Shown here in pieces: positions 22,705 through 36,737 of a stretch of DNA of 64,000 bases. The position numbers were made by a program, and so were the translations under genes. Below the pieces are notes generated by a model. It was not told the DNA's origin and made no database searches. It saw only the letters and a list, made by a program, of their open reading frames with translations. The DNA lies in the NCBI GenBank assembly GCA_964059195.1, contig CAXKWD010000014.1, positions 1,054,001-1,118,000 of the forward strand. Reading direction: 5' to 3'. Numbering within the stretch: position 1 is the stretch's first letter; every line of letters begins with the position of its first letter. This DNA comes from Ectobius pallidus (Eukaryota; Arthropoda; Insecta; Blattodea; Ectobiidae).

Positions 22705-25700
22705 CGGTGATATGCTAATGGCAAAACATGTGTTGTAAATTTTGCTTTAATAGAAAGAATACAGTTGCCTAGCAATGAGTTTTAAAACTCGAAAGTGTTG
22801 CCTAGCAATGCCATTTTAAACCGCAAACTGTTGCCTAGCAATGTCATCAAAAAGAACTGTTGCTTAGCAATGTCATTTTTAAACACAATATTCTACCTAT
22901 TATAAACTTTTAAAAATATACTGTTGTGTAGCAATGTTAATTTCAGACACCAAACTTTTACTTTTCAATGCATTTTTCAAAGTCGAAACTTTTTCCTAGC
23001 AATGTAATTTTTAAAGACGATTTGGCAGCTTAAAAATGTAATTTTTCTATGACGAAAGTTTTGCCTAGCCATGCCAGTCTAAACCGGAAACTGTTGCCTA
23101 GCAATTAAGTTTTAAAACACCTGACTCTTGCTTAGCAATGACATTTTGAACAAGAAACTGTAGCTTAGCAATGCCATATCCAAATACGAAACTGTTGCCT
23201 AGCAATGTCATCTATAAGGAATAGTTTTTAATCCTTCAATGATCAATACATACAATGAAAATATCGGTGATATGCTAATGTCAAAACATGGGTTGTAAAT
23301 TTTACTTTAATAGAAAGAATACTGCTGCCTAGCAATGAGTTTTAAAACACGAAAGTGTTGCCTGGCAATGCCATTTTAAACCAGAAACTGTTGCCTAGCA
23401 ATGTCATCAAAAAGAACTGTTGCTTAGCAATGTCATTTTTTAACACAATATTGCTACCTATTTAAAGCTTTTAAAAAAAGATACTGTTGCGTAGCAATGA
23501 CAATTTCTGACACGAAACCTTTACCTTTCAATGCATTTTCCAAAGTAGAAACTTCTTCCTAGCAATGTAATTTTTAAAGACAATTTGGCTGCCTATCAAT
23601 GTAATTTTTCAATCACGAATGTTTTGCCTAACCATGCCAGTCTAAACCGGAAACTGTTGCCTAGCAATGAAGTTTTAAAACACCTGACTGTTGGTTAGCA
23701 ATGACATTTTGAATAAGAAACTGTAGCTTAGCAATGCCATCTCCAAATGCGAAACTGTTGCCTAGCAATGTCATCTATAAGGAATAGCCTTTAATCCCTC
23801 AATGATCAATACATACAATGAAAATATCGGTGATATGCTAATGGCATAACAGGGGTTGTAAATTTTCTTTAATAGAAAAGAATACTGTTGCCTAGCAATG
23901 AGTTTTAAAACACGAAAGTGTTGCCTAGCAATGCCTATTTAAACCGGAAACTGTTGCCTAGCAATGCCATCAAAAAGAACTGTTGATTAGCAATGTCATT
24001 TTTGAACACAATATTGCTACCTATTTAAAGCTTTTAAAAAAAGATACTGTTGCGTAGCAATGTCAATTTCTGACACGAAACCTTTACCTTTCAATGCATT
24101 TTCCAAAGTCGAAACTTCTTCCTAGCAATGTAATTTTTAAAGACAATTTGGCTGCCTATCAACGTAATTTTTTTATCACGAATGTTTTTCCTAGCCATGC
24201 CAGTCTAAACAGGAAACTGTAGCATAGCAATGAAGTTTTAAAACACCTGACTGTTGCTTAGCAATGACATTTAGAACAAGAAACTGTAGCTTAGCAATGC
24301 CATCTCCAAATACGAAACTGTTGCCTAGCAATGTCATCTATAAGGAATAGTTTTTAAACCTTCAATCATCAATACATACAATGAAAATATCGGTGATATG
24401 CTAATGTCAAAACATGGGTTGTATATTTTACTTTAATAGAAAGAATACTGTTGCCTAGCAATTAGTTTTAAAACACGAAAGTGTTGCCTAGCAATGCCAT
24501 TTTAAACCGGAAACTGTTGCCTAGCAATGTCCTCAAAAAGAACTGTTGCTTAGCAATGGCATTTTTAAACACAATATTGCTACCTATTAAAATCTTTTAA
24601 AAAAAGATACTGTTGCGTAGCAATGTCAATTTTTGACACGAAACCTTTACCTTTCAATGCATTTTCCAAAGTCGAAACTTCTTCCTAGCAATGTAATTTT
24701 TAAAGACAATTTGGCTGCCTATCAACGTAATTTTTTTATCACGAATGTTTTTCCTAGCCATGCCAGTCTAAACCGGAAACTGTGGCCTAGCAATGAAGTT
24801 TTAAAACACCAGACTGTTGCTTAGCAATGACATTTTGAACAAGAAACTCTAGCTTAGCAATGCCATCTCCAAATACGAAACTGTTGCCTAGCAATGTCAT
24901 CTATAAGGAATAGTTTTTAAACCTTCAATGATCAATACATACAATGAAAATATCGGTGATATGCTAATGTCAAAACATGGGTTGTATATTTTACTTTAAT
25001 AGAAAGAATACTGTTGCCTAGCAATTAGTTTTAAAACACGAAAGTGTTGCCTAGCAATGCCATTTTAAACCGGAAACTGTTGCCTAGCAATGTCCTCAAA
25101 AAGAACTGTTGCTTAGCAATGGCATTTTTAAACACAATATGGCTACCTATTAAAAGCTTTTAAAAAAAGATACTGTTGCGTAGCAATGTCAATTTCTGAC
25201 ACGAAACCTTTACCTTTCAATGCATTTTTCAAATTCGAAACTTCTTCCTAGCAATGTAATTTTTAAATGACAATTTGGCTACCTAACAATGTAATTTTTC
25301 TATCACGAATGTTTTGCCTAGCCATGCCAGTCTAAACCGGAAACTGTTGCCTAGCAATGAAGTTTTATAACACCTGACTGTTGCTTAGCAATGACATATT
25401 GAATAAGAAACTGTAGCTTAGCAATGGCATCTCCAAATACGAAACTGTTGCCTAGCAATGTCTTCTATAAGGAATAGCCTTTAATCCCTCAATGATCAAT
25501 ACATACAATGAAAATATCGGTGATATGCTAATGGCAAAACATGGGTTGTAAATTTTGCCTTAATAGAAAGAATACAGTTGCCTAGCAATGAGTTTTAAAA
25601 CACGAAAGTGTTGCCTAGCAATGCCATTTTAAACCGCAAACTGTTGCCAAGCAATGTCATCAAAAAGAACTGTTGCTTAGCAATGTCATTTTTAAACACA

Positions 25701-27197
25701 ATATTCTACCTATTATAAACTTTTAAAAATATACTGTTGTGTAGCAATGTTAATTTCAGACACCAAACTTTTACTTTTCAATGCATTTTTCAAAGTCGAA
25801 ACTTTTTCCTAGCAATGTAATTTTTAAAGACGATTTGGCTGCTTAACAATGTAATTTTTCTATGACGAAAGTTTTGCCTAGCCATGCCAGTCTAAACCGG
25901 AAACTGTTGCCTAGCAATTAAGTTTTAAAACACCTGACTCTTGCTTAGCAATGACATTTAGAATAAGAAACAGTAGCTTAGCAATGGCATCTCCAAATAC
26001 GAAACTGTTGCCTAGCAATGTCTTCTATAAGGAATAGCCTTTAATCCCTCAATGATCAATACATACAATGAAAATATCGGTGATATGCTAATGGCATAAC
26101 AGGGGTTGTAAATTTTTTTTAATAGAAAAGAATACTGTTGCCTAGCAATGAGTTTTAAAACACGAAAGTGTTGCGTAGCAATGCCATTTTAAACCGGAAA
26201 CTGTTGCCTAGCAATACCATCAAAAAGAACTGTTGCTTAGCAAAGTCATTTTTAAACACAATATTGCTACCTATTATAAACTTTTAAAAAATATACTGTT
26301 GCGTAGCAATGTCAATATCAGACACAAATCTTTTACTTTTCAATGCATTTTTCATGTCGAAACTTTTTCCTAGCAATGTAATTTTTAAATACAATTTGAC
26401 TGCCTAACAATGTAATTTTTCTACCACGAAAGTTTTCCCTAGCCATGCCAGTCTAAAAGGAAACTGTAGCCTAGCAACGAAGTTTTAAAACTCCTGACTG
26501 TTGCTTAGCAATGACATTTTGAACAAGAAACTGTAGCTTAGCAATGCCATCTCCAAATACGAAACTGTTGCCTAGCAATGTCATCTATAAGGAATAGTTT
26601 TTAATCCCTCAATGATCAATACATACAATGAAAATATCGGTGATATGCTAATGGCAAAACATGGGTTGTAAATTTTGCTTTAATAGAAAGAATACAGTTG
26701 CCTAGCAATGAGTTTTAAAACACGAAAGTGTTGCCTAGCAATGCCATTTTAAACCGCAAACTGTTGCCTAGCAATGTCCTCAAAAAGAACTGTTGCTTAG
26801 CAATGGCATTTTTAAACACAATATTCATCCTATTATAAACTTTTAAAAATATACTGTTGTGTAGCAATGTTAATTTCAGATACCAAACTTTTACTTTTCA
26901 ATGCATTTTTCAAAGTCGAAACTTTTTCCTAGCAATGTAATTTTTAAAGACGATTTGGCTGCTTAACAATGTAATTTTTCTATGACGAAAGTTTTGCCTA
27001 GCCATGCCAGTCTAAACCGGAATCTGTTGCCTAGCAATTAAGTTTTAAAACACCTGACTCTTGCTTAGCAATGACATTTTGAACAAGAAACTGTAGCTTA
27101 GCAATGCCATCTCCAAATACGAAACTGTTGCCTAGCAATGTCATCTATAACGAATAGTTTTTAATCCTTCAATGATCAATAGATACAATGAAAATAT
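22705..27197 (+). repeat. Q-type block, first copy (units 41-48)
   Basis: Eight monomers matching units 66-73 at an offset of 14,031-14,033 bp. Marks in order: ACATGTGTTG with AAACTCGAAAG (41), CTGCTGCC (42), CATAACAGGGG with a short TTTTC run (43), two GTTGTATATTTTAC units (44 and 45), GCCTTAATAG with GCCAAGCAATG (46), CATAACAGGGG with GTTGCGTAGC (47), and TCCTCAAAAAG with ATTCATCC (48). The first four correspond to units 11-14 and 28-31 of the opening blocks. Confidence 0.75.
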
Positions 27198-30100
27198 CGG
27201 TGATATGCTAATGGCATAACAGGGGTTGTAAATTTTTCTTTAATAGAAAAGAATACTGTTGCCTAGCAATGAGTTTTAAAACACGAAAGTGTTGCCTAGC
27301 AATGCCATTTTAAACCGGAAACTGTTGCCTAGCAATGCCATCAAAAAGAACTGTTGCTTAGCAAAGTCATTTTTAAACACAATATTGCTACCTATTATAA
27401 ACTTTTAAAAAATATACTTTGCGTAGCAATGTCAATATCAGACACAAATCTTTTACTTTTCAATGCATTTTTCATGTCGAAACTTTTTCCTAGTAATGTA
27501 ATTTTTAAATACAATTTGACTGCCTAACAATGTAATTTTTCTATCACGAAAGTTTTCCCTAGCCATGCCAGTCTAAAAGGAAACTGTAGCCTAGCAATGA
27601 AGTTTTAAAACACCTGACTGTTGCTTAGCAATGACATTTTGAACAAGAAACTGTAGCTTAGCAATGCCATCTCCAAATACGAAACTGTTGCCTAGCAATG
27701 TCATCTATAAGGAATAGTTTTTAATCCCTCAATGATCAATACATACAATGAAAATATCGGTGATATGCTAATGGCAAAACATGGGTTGTAAATTTTGCTT
27801 TAATAGAAAGAATACAGTTGCCTAGCAATGAGTTTTAAAACACGAAAGTGTTGCCTAGCAATGCCATTTTAAACCGCAAACTGTTGCCTAGCAATGTCAT
27901 AAAAAAGAACTGTTGCTTAGCAATGTCATTTTTAAACACAATATTCTACCTATTATAAACTTTTAAAAATATACTGTTGTGTAGCAATGTTAATTTCAGA
28001 CACCAAACTTTTACTTTTCAATGCATTTTTCAAAGTCGAAACTTTTTCCTAGCAATGTAATTTTTAAAGACGATTTGGCTGCTTAACAATGTAATTTTTC
28101 TATGACGAAAGTTTTGCCTAGCCATGCCAGTCTAAACCGGAAACTGTTGCCTAGCAATTAAGTTTTAAAACACCTGACTCTTGCTTAGCAATGACATTTT
28201 GAACAAGAAACTGTAGCTTAGCAATGCCATCTCCAAATACGAAACTGTTGCCTAGCAATGTCATCTATAAGGAATAGTTTTTAATCCTTCAATGATCAAT
28301 ACATACAATGAAAATATCGGTGATATGCTAATGTCAAAACATGGGTTGTAAATTTTACTTTAATAGAAAGAATACTGCTGCCTAGCAATGAGTTTTAAAA
28401 CACGAAAGTGTTGCCTGGCAATGCCATAATAAACCAGAAACTGTTGCCTAGCAATGTCATCAAAAAGAACTGTTGCTTAGCAATGTCATTTTTGAACACA
28501 ATATTGCTACCTATTAAAAGCTTTTAAAAAATGATACTCTTGCGTAGCAATGTCAATTTCTGACACGAAACCTTTACCTTTCAATGCATTTTCCAAAGTA
28601 GAAACTTCTTCCTAGCAATGTAATTTTTAAAGACAATTTGGCTACCTAACAATGTAATTTTTCTATCACGAATGTTTTGCCTAGCCATGCCAGTCTAAAC
28701 CGGAAACTGTTGCCTAGCAATGAAGTTTTATAACACCTGACTGTTGCTTAGCAATGACATTTGGAATAAGAAACTGTAGCTTAGCAATGCCATCTCCAAA
28801 TACGAAACTGTTGCCTATCAATGTCATCTATAAGGAATAGTTTTTAATCCCTCAATGATCAATACATACAATGAAAATATCGGTGATATGCTAATGGCAA
28901 AACATTGGTTGTAAATTTTGCTTTAATAGAAAGAATACTGTTGCCTAGCAATGAGTTTTAAAACACGAAAGTGTTGCCTAGCAATGCCATTTTAAACCGC
29001 AAACTGTTGCCTAGCAATGTCATCAAAAACAACTGTTGCTTAGTAATGTCATTTTTAAACACAATATTGCTACCTATTATAAACTTTTAAAAATATACTG
29101 TTGTGTAGCAATGACAATTTCAGACACCAAACTTTTACATTTCAATGCATTTTTAAAAGTCGAAACGTTTTCCTAGCAATGTAATTTTTGAAGACAATTT
29201 GGCTGCTTAACAATGTAATTTTTCTATGACGAAAGTTTTGCCTAGCCATGCCAGTCTAAACCGGAAACTGTTCGCTAGCAATTAAGTTTTAAAACAACTG
29301 ACTCTTGCTTAGCAATGACATTTTGAACAAGAAACTGTAGCTTAGCAATGCCATCTCCAAATACGAAACTGTTGCCTAGCAATGTCATCTATAACGAATA
29401 GTTTTTAATCCTTCAATGATCAATAGATACAATGAAAATATCGGTGATATGCTAATGTCAAAACATGGGTTGTAAATTTTACTTTAATAGAAAGAATACT
29501 GTTGCCTAGCAATGAGTTTTAAAACACGAAAGTGTTGCCTAGCAATGCCATTTTAAACCAGAAACTTTTGCCTAGAAATATCATCAAAAAAACTGTTGCT
29601 TAGCAATGTCATTTTTGAACACAATATTGCTACCTATTAAAAGCTTTTAAAAAAGATACTGTTGCGTAGCAATGTCAATTTCTGACACGAAACCTTTACC
29701 TTTCAATGCATTTTCCAAAGTCGAAACTTCTTACTAGCAATGTAATTTTTAAAGACAATTTGGCTGCCTATCAACGTAATTTTTTTATCACGAATGTTTT
29801 TCCTAGCCATGCCAGTCTAAACCGGAAACTGTAGCCTAGCAATGAAGTTTTAAAACACCTGACTGTTGCTTAGCAATGACATTTTGAACAAGAAACTCTA
29901 GCTTAGCAATGCCATCTCCAAATACGAAACTGTTGAATAGCAATGTCTTCTATAAGGAACAGTTTTTGATCCTTCAATGATCAATACATACAATGAAAAT
30001 ATCGGTGATATGCTAATGTAAAAACATGGGTTGTAAATTTTACTTTAATAGAAAGAATACTGTTGCCTAGCAATTAGTTTTAAAACACGAAAGTGTTGCC

Positions 30101-31687
30101 TAGCAATGCCATTTTAAACCGGAATCTGTTGCCTAGCAATGTCCTCAAAAAGAACTGTTGCTTAGCAATGGCATTTTTAAACACAATATTGCTACCTATT
30201 AAAAGCTTTTAAAAAAAGATACTGTTGCGTAGCAATGTCAATTTCTGACACGAAACCTTTACCTTTCAATGCATTTTTCAAATACGAAACTTCTTCCTAG
30301 CAATGTAATTTTTAAAGACAATTTGGCTACCTAACAATGTAATTTTTCTATCACGAATGTTTTGCCTAGCCATGCCAGTCTAAACCGGAAACTGTTGCCT
30401 AGCAATGAAGTTTTATAACACCTGACTGTTGCTTAGCAATGACATTTTGAATAAGAAACTGTAGCTTAGCAATGGCATCTCCAAATACGAAACTATTGCC
30501 TAGCAATGTCATCTATAACCAATAGTTTTTAATCCTTCAATGATCAATAGATACAATGAAAATATCGGTGATATGCTAATGTCAAAACATGGGTTGTAAA
30601 TTTTACCTTAATAGAAAGAATACTGTTGCCTAGCAATGAGTTTTAAAACACGAAAGTGTTGCCTAGCAATGCCATTTTAAACCAGAAACTGTTGCCTAGC
30701 AATGTCATCAAAAAGAACTGTTGCTTAGCAATGTCATTTTTGAACACAATATTGCTACCTATTAAAAGCTTTTAAAAAAAGATACTCTTGCGTAGCAATG
30801 TCAATTTCTGACACGAAACCTTTACCTTTCAATGCATTTTCCAAAGTAGAAACTTCTTCCTAGCAATGTAATTTTTAAAGACAATTTGGCTGCCTATCAA
30901 CGTAATTTTTCTATCACGAATGTTTTGCCTAACCATGCCAGTCTAAACCGGAAACTCTTGCCTAGCAATGAAGTTTTATAACACCTGACTTGCTTAGCAA
31001 TGACATTTTGAATACGAAACTGTAGCTTAGCAATGGCATCTCCAAATACGAAACTGTTGCCTAGCAAAGTCTTCTATAAGGAATAGCCTTTAATCCCTCA
31101 ATGATCAATACATACAATGAAAATATCGGTGATATGCTAATGGCATAACAGGGGTTGTAAATTTTTCTTTAATAGAAAAGAATACTGTTGCCTAGCAATG
31201 AGTTTTAAAACACGAAAGTGTTGCCTAGCAATGCCATTTTAAACCGGAAACTGTTGCCTAGCAATGCCATAAAAAAGAACTGTTGCTTAGCAAAGTCATT
31301 TTTAAACACAATATTGCTACCTATTATAAACTTTTAAAAAATATACTGTTGCGTAGCAATGTCAATATCAGACACAAATCTTTTACTTTTCAATGCATTT
31401 TTCATGTCGAAACTTTTTCCTAGCAATGTAATTTTTAAATACAATTTGACTGCCTAACAATGTAATTTTTCTATCACGAAAGTTTTCCCTAGCCATGCCA
31501 GTCTAAAAGGAAACTGTAGCCTAGCAATGAAGTTTTAAAACACCTGACGGTTGCTTAGCAATGACATTTTGAACAAGAAACTGTAGCTTAGCAATGCCAT
31601 CTCCAAATACGAAACTGTTGCCTAGCAATGTCATCTATAAGGAATAGTTTTTAATCCCTCAATGATCAATACATACAATGAAAATAT
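26638..31687 (+). repeat. 5,050-bp higher-order unit, copy 1 (9 monomers)
   Basis: Units 48-56, with marker spacings 560, 560, 560, 563, 561, 561, 563, 561 and 561 bp. The next 5,050 bp repeats the same order with few differences. Examples are AAATATCATC near 29577 against AAATGTCATC near 34627, and AAAAAATGATACT near 28527 against AAAAAAAGATACT near 33577. Such low divergence marks a recent duplication. Confidence 0.88.
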
Positions 31688-34600
31688 CGGTGATATGCTA
31701 ATGGCAAAACATGGGTTGTAAATTTTGCTTTAATAGAAAGAATACAGTTGCCTAGCAATGAGTTTTAAAACACGAAAGTGTTGCCTAGCAATGCCATTTT
31801 AAACCGCAAACTGTTGCCTAGCAATGTCCTCAAAAAGAACTGTTGCTTAGCAATGGCATTTTTAAACACAATATTCATCCTATTATAAACTTTTAAAAAT
31901 ATACTGTTGTGTAGCAATGTTAATTTCAGATACCAAACTTTTACTTTTCAATGCATTTTTCAAAGTCGAAACTTTTTCCTAGCAATGTAATTTTTAAAGA
32001 CGATTTGGCTGCTTAACAATGTAATTTTTCTATGACGAAAGTTTTGCCTAGCCATGCCAGTCTAAACCGGAATCTGTTGCCTAGCAATTAAGTTCTAAAA
32101 CACCTGACTCTTGCTTAGCAATGACATTTTGAACAAGAAACTGTAGCTTAGCAATGCCATCTCCAAATACGAAACTGTTGCCTAGCAATGTCATCTATAA
32201 CGAATAGTTTTTAATCCTTCAATGATCAATAGATACAATGAAAATATCGGTGATATGCTAATGGCATAACAGGGGTTGTAAATTTTTCTTTAATAGAAAA
32301 GAATACTGTTGCCTAGCAATGAGTTTTAAAACACGAAAGTGTTGCCTAGCAATGCCATTTTAAACCGGAAACTGTTGCCTAGCAATGCCATCAAAAAGAA
32401 CTGTTGCTTAGCAAAGTCATTTTTAAACACAATATTGCTACCTATTATAAACTTTTAAAAAATATACTTTGCGTAGCAATGTCAATATCAGACACAAATC
32501 TTTTACTTTTCAATGCATTTTTCATGTCGAAACTTTTTCCTAGTAATGTAATTTTTAAATACAATTTGACTGCCTAACAATGTAATTTTTCTATCACGAA
32601 AGTTTTCCCTAGCCATGCCAGTCTAAAAGGAAACTGTAGCCTAGCAATGAAGTTTTAAAACACCTGACTGTTGCTTAGCAATGACATTTTGAACAAGAAA
32701 CTGTAGCTTAGCAATGCCATCTCCAAATACGAAACTGTTGCCTAGCAATGTCATCTATAAGGAATAGTTTTTAATCCCTCAATGATCAATACATACAATG
32801 AAAATATCGGTGATATGCTAATGGCAAAACATGGGTTGTAAATTTTGCTTTAATAGAAAGAATACAGTTGCCTAGCAATGAGTTTTAAAACACGAAAGTG
32901 TTGCCTAGCAATGCCATTTTAAACCGCAAACTGTTGCCTAGCAATGTCATAAAAAAGAACTGTTGCTTAGCAATGTCATTTTTAAACACAATATTCTACC
33001 TATTATAAACTTTTAAAAATATACTGTTGTGTAGCAATGTTAATTTCAGACACCGAACTTTTACTTTTCAATGCATTTTTCAAAGTCGAAACTTTTTCCT
33101 AGCAATGTAATTTTTAAAGACGATTTGGCTGCTTAACAATGTAATTTTTCTATGACGAAAGTTTTGCCTAGCCATGCCAGTCTAAACCGGAAACTGTTGC
33201 CTAGCAATTAAGTTTTAAAACACCTGACTCTTGCTTAGCAATGACATTTTGAACAAGAAACTGTAGCTTAGCAATGCCATCTCCAAATACGAAACTGTTG
33301 CCTAGCAATGTCATCTATAAGGAATAGTTTTTAATCCTTCAATGATCAATACATACAATGAAAATATCGGTGATATGCTAATGTCAAAACATGGGTTGTA
33401 AATTTTACTTTAATAGAAAGAATACTGCTGCCTAGCAATGAGTTTTAAAACACGAAAGTGTTGCCTGGCAATGCCATAATAAACCAGAAACTGTTGCCTA
33501 GCAATGTCATCAAAAAGAACTGTTGCTTAGCAATGTCATTTTTGAACACAATATTGCTACCTATTAAAAGCTTTTAAAAAAAGATACTCTTGCGTAGCAA
33601 TGTCAATTTCTGACACGAAACCTTTACCTTTCAATGCATTTTCCAAAGTAGAAACTTCTTCCTAGCAATGTAATTTTTAAAGACAATTTGGCTACCTAAC
33701 AATGTAATTTTTCTATCACGAATGTTTTGCCTAGCCATGCCAGTCTAAACCGGAAACTGTTGCCTAGCAATGAAGTTTTATAACACCTGACTGTTGCTTA
33801 GCAATGACATTTGGAATAAGAAACTGTAGCTTAGCAATGCCATCTCCAAATACGAAACTGTTGCCTATCAATGTCATCTATAAGGAATAGTTTTTAATCC
33901 CTCAATGATCAATACATACAATGAAAATATCGGTGATATGCTAATGGCAAAACATTGGTTGTAAATTTTGCTTTAATAGAAAGAATACTGTTGCCTAGCA
34001 ATGAGTTTTAAAACACGAAAGTGTTGCCTAGCAATGCCATTTTAAACCGCAAACTGTTGCCTAGCAATGTCATCAAAAACAACTGTTGCTTAGTAATGTC
34101 ATTTTTAAACACAATATTGCTACCTATTATAAACTTTTAAAAATATACTGTTGTGTAGCAATGACAATTTCAGACACCAAACTTTTACATTTCAATGCAT
34201 TTTTAAAAGTCGAAACGTTTTCCTAGCAATGTAATTTTTGAAGACAATTTGGCTGCTTAACAATGTAATTTTTCTATGACGAAAGTTTTGCCTAGCCATG
34301 CCAGTCTAAACCGGAAACTGTTCGCTAGCAATTAAGTTTTAAAACAACTGACTCTTGCTTAGCAATGACATTTTGAACAAGAAACTGTAGCTTAGCAATG
34401 CCATCTCCAAATACGAAACTGTTGCCTAGCAATGTCATCTATAACGAATAGTTTTTAATCCTTCAATGATCAATAGATACAATGAAAATATCGGTGATAT
34501 GCTAATGTCAAAACATGGGTTGTAAATTTTACTTTAATAGAAAGAATACTGTTGCCTAGCAATGAGTTTTAAAACACGAAAGTGTTGCCTAGCAATGCCA

Positions 34601-36737
34601 TTTTAAACCAGAAACTTTTGCCTAGAAATGTCATCAAAAAAACTGTTGCTTAGCAATGTCATTTTTGAACACAATATTGCTACCTATTAAAAGCTTTTAA
34701 AAAAGATACTGTTGCGTAGCAATGTCAATTTCTGACACGAAACCTTTACCTTTCAATGCATTTTCCAAAGTCGAAACTTCTTACTAGCAATGTAATTTTT
34801 AAAGACAATTTGGCTGCCTATCAACGTAATTTTTTTATCACGAATGTTTTTCCTAGCCATGCCAGTCTAAACCGGAAACTGTAGCCTAGCAATGAAGTTT
34901 TAAAACACCTGACTGTTGCTTAGCAATGACATTTTGAACAAGAAACTCTAGCTTAGCAATGCCATCTCCAAATACGAAACTGTTGAATAGCAATGTCTTC
35001 TATAAGGAACAGTTTTTGATCCTTCAATGATCAATACATACAATGAAAATATCGGTGATATGCTAATGTAAAAACATGGGTTGTAAATTTTACTTTAATA
35101 GAAAGAATACTGTTGCCTAGCAATTAGTTTTAAAACACGAAAGTGTTGCCTAGCAATGCCATTTTAAACCGGAATCTGTTGCCTAGCAATGTCCTCAAAA
35201 AGAACTGTTGCTTAGCAATGGCATTTTTAAACACAATATTGCTACCTATTAAAAGCTTTTAAAAAAAGATACTGTTGCGTAGCAATGTCAATTTCTGACA
35301 CGAAACCTTTACCTTTCAATGCATTTTTCAAATACGAAACTTCTTCCTAGCAATGTAATTTTTAAAGACAATTTGGCTACCTAACAATGTAATTTTTCTA
35401 TCACGAATGTTTTGCCTAGCCATGCCAGTCTAAACCGGAAACTGTTGCCTAGCAATGAAGTTTTATAACACCTGACTGTTGCTTAGCAATGACATTTTGA
35501 ATAAGAAACTGTAGCTTAGCAATGGCATCTCCAAATACGAAACTATTGCCTAGCAATGTCATCTATAACCAATAGTTTTTAATCCTTCAATGATCAATAG
35601 ATACAATGAAAATATCGGTGATATGCTAATGTCAAAACATGGGTTGTAAATTTTACCTTAATAGAAAGAATACTGTTGCCTAGCAATGAGTTTTAAAACA
35701 CGAAAGTGTTGCCTAGCAATGCCATTTTAAACCAGAAACTGTTGCCTAGCAATGTCATCAAAAAGAACTGTTGCTTAGCAATGTCATTTTTGAACACAAT
35801 ATTGCTACCTATTAAAAGCTTTTAAAAAAAGATACTCTTGCGTAGCAATGTCAATTTCTGACACGAAACCTTTACCTTTCAATGCATTTTCCAAAGTAGA
35901 AACTTCTTCCTAGCAATGTAATTTTTAAAGACAATTTGGCTGCCTATCAACGTAATTTTTCTATCACGAATGTTTTGCCTAACCATGCCAGTCTAAACCG
36001 GAAACTCTTGCCTAGCAATGAAGTTTTATAACACCTGACTTGCTTAGCAATGACATTTTGAATACGAAACTGTAGCTTAGCAATGGCATCTCCAAATACG
36101 AAACTGTTGCCTAGCAAAGTCTTCTATAAGGAATAGCCTTTAATCCCTCAATGATCAATACATACAATGAAAATATCGGTGATATGCTAATGGCATAACA
36201 GGGGTTGTAAATTTTTCTTTAATAGAAAAGAATACTGTTGCCTAGCAATGAGTTTTAAATCACGAAAGTGTTGCCTAGCAATGCCATTTTAAACCGGAAA
36301 CTGTTGCCTAGCAATGCCATAAAAAAGAACTGTTGCTTAGCAAAGTCATTTTTAAACACAATATTGCTACCTATTATAAACTTTTAAAAAATATACTGTT
36401 GCGTAGCAATGTCAATATCAGACACAAATCTTTTACTTTTCAATGCATTTTTCATGTCGAAACGTTTTCCTAGCAATGTAATTTTTAAATACAATTTGAC
36501 TGCCTAACAATGTAATTTTTCTATCACGAAAGTTTTCCCTAGCCATGCCAGTCTAAAAGGAAACTGTAGCCTAGCAATGAAGTTTTAAAACACCTGACGG
36601 TTGCTTAGCAATGACATTTTGAACAAGAAACTGTAGCTTAGCAATGCCATCTCCAAATACGAAACTGTTGCCTAGCAATGTCATCTATAAGGAATAGTTT
36701 TTAATCCCTCAATGATCAATACATACAATGAAAATAT
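31688..36737 (+). repeat. 5,050-bp higher-order unit, copy 2 (9 monomers)
   Basis: Units 57-65, directly following copy 1 in tandem. Private changes seen include AGTTCTAAAAC near 32093 and CACCGAACTT near 33052. AGTTTTAAATCAC near 36252 is shared with copy 4 at about 52527 but not with copies 1 and 3. After 36737 the sequence leaves this type and enters the second Q block. Confidence 0.88.

Noticed and set aside
24633..24824. 63-codon open frame on the plus strand with LPSN-like repeats
   Set aside because: TTGCCTAGCAAT read in one frame gives LPSN in each subrepeat. The frame is broken in equivalent units by single changes, so there is no selection for coding.
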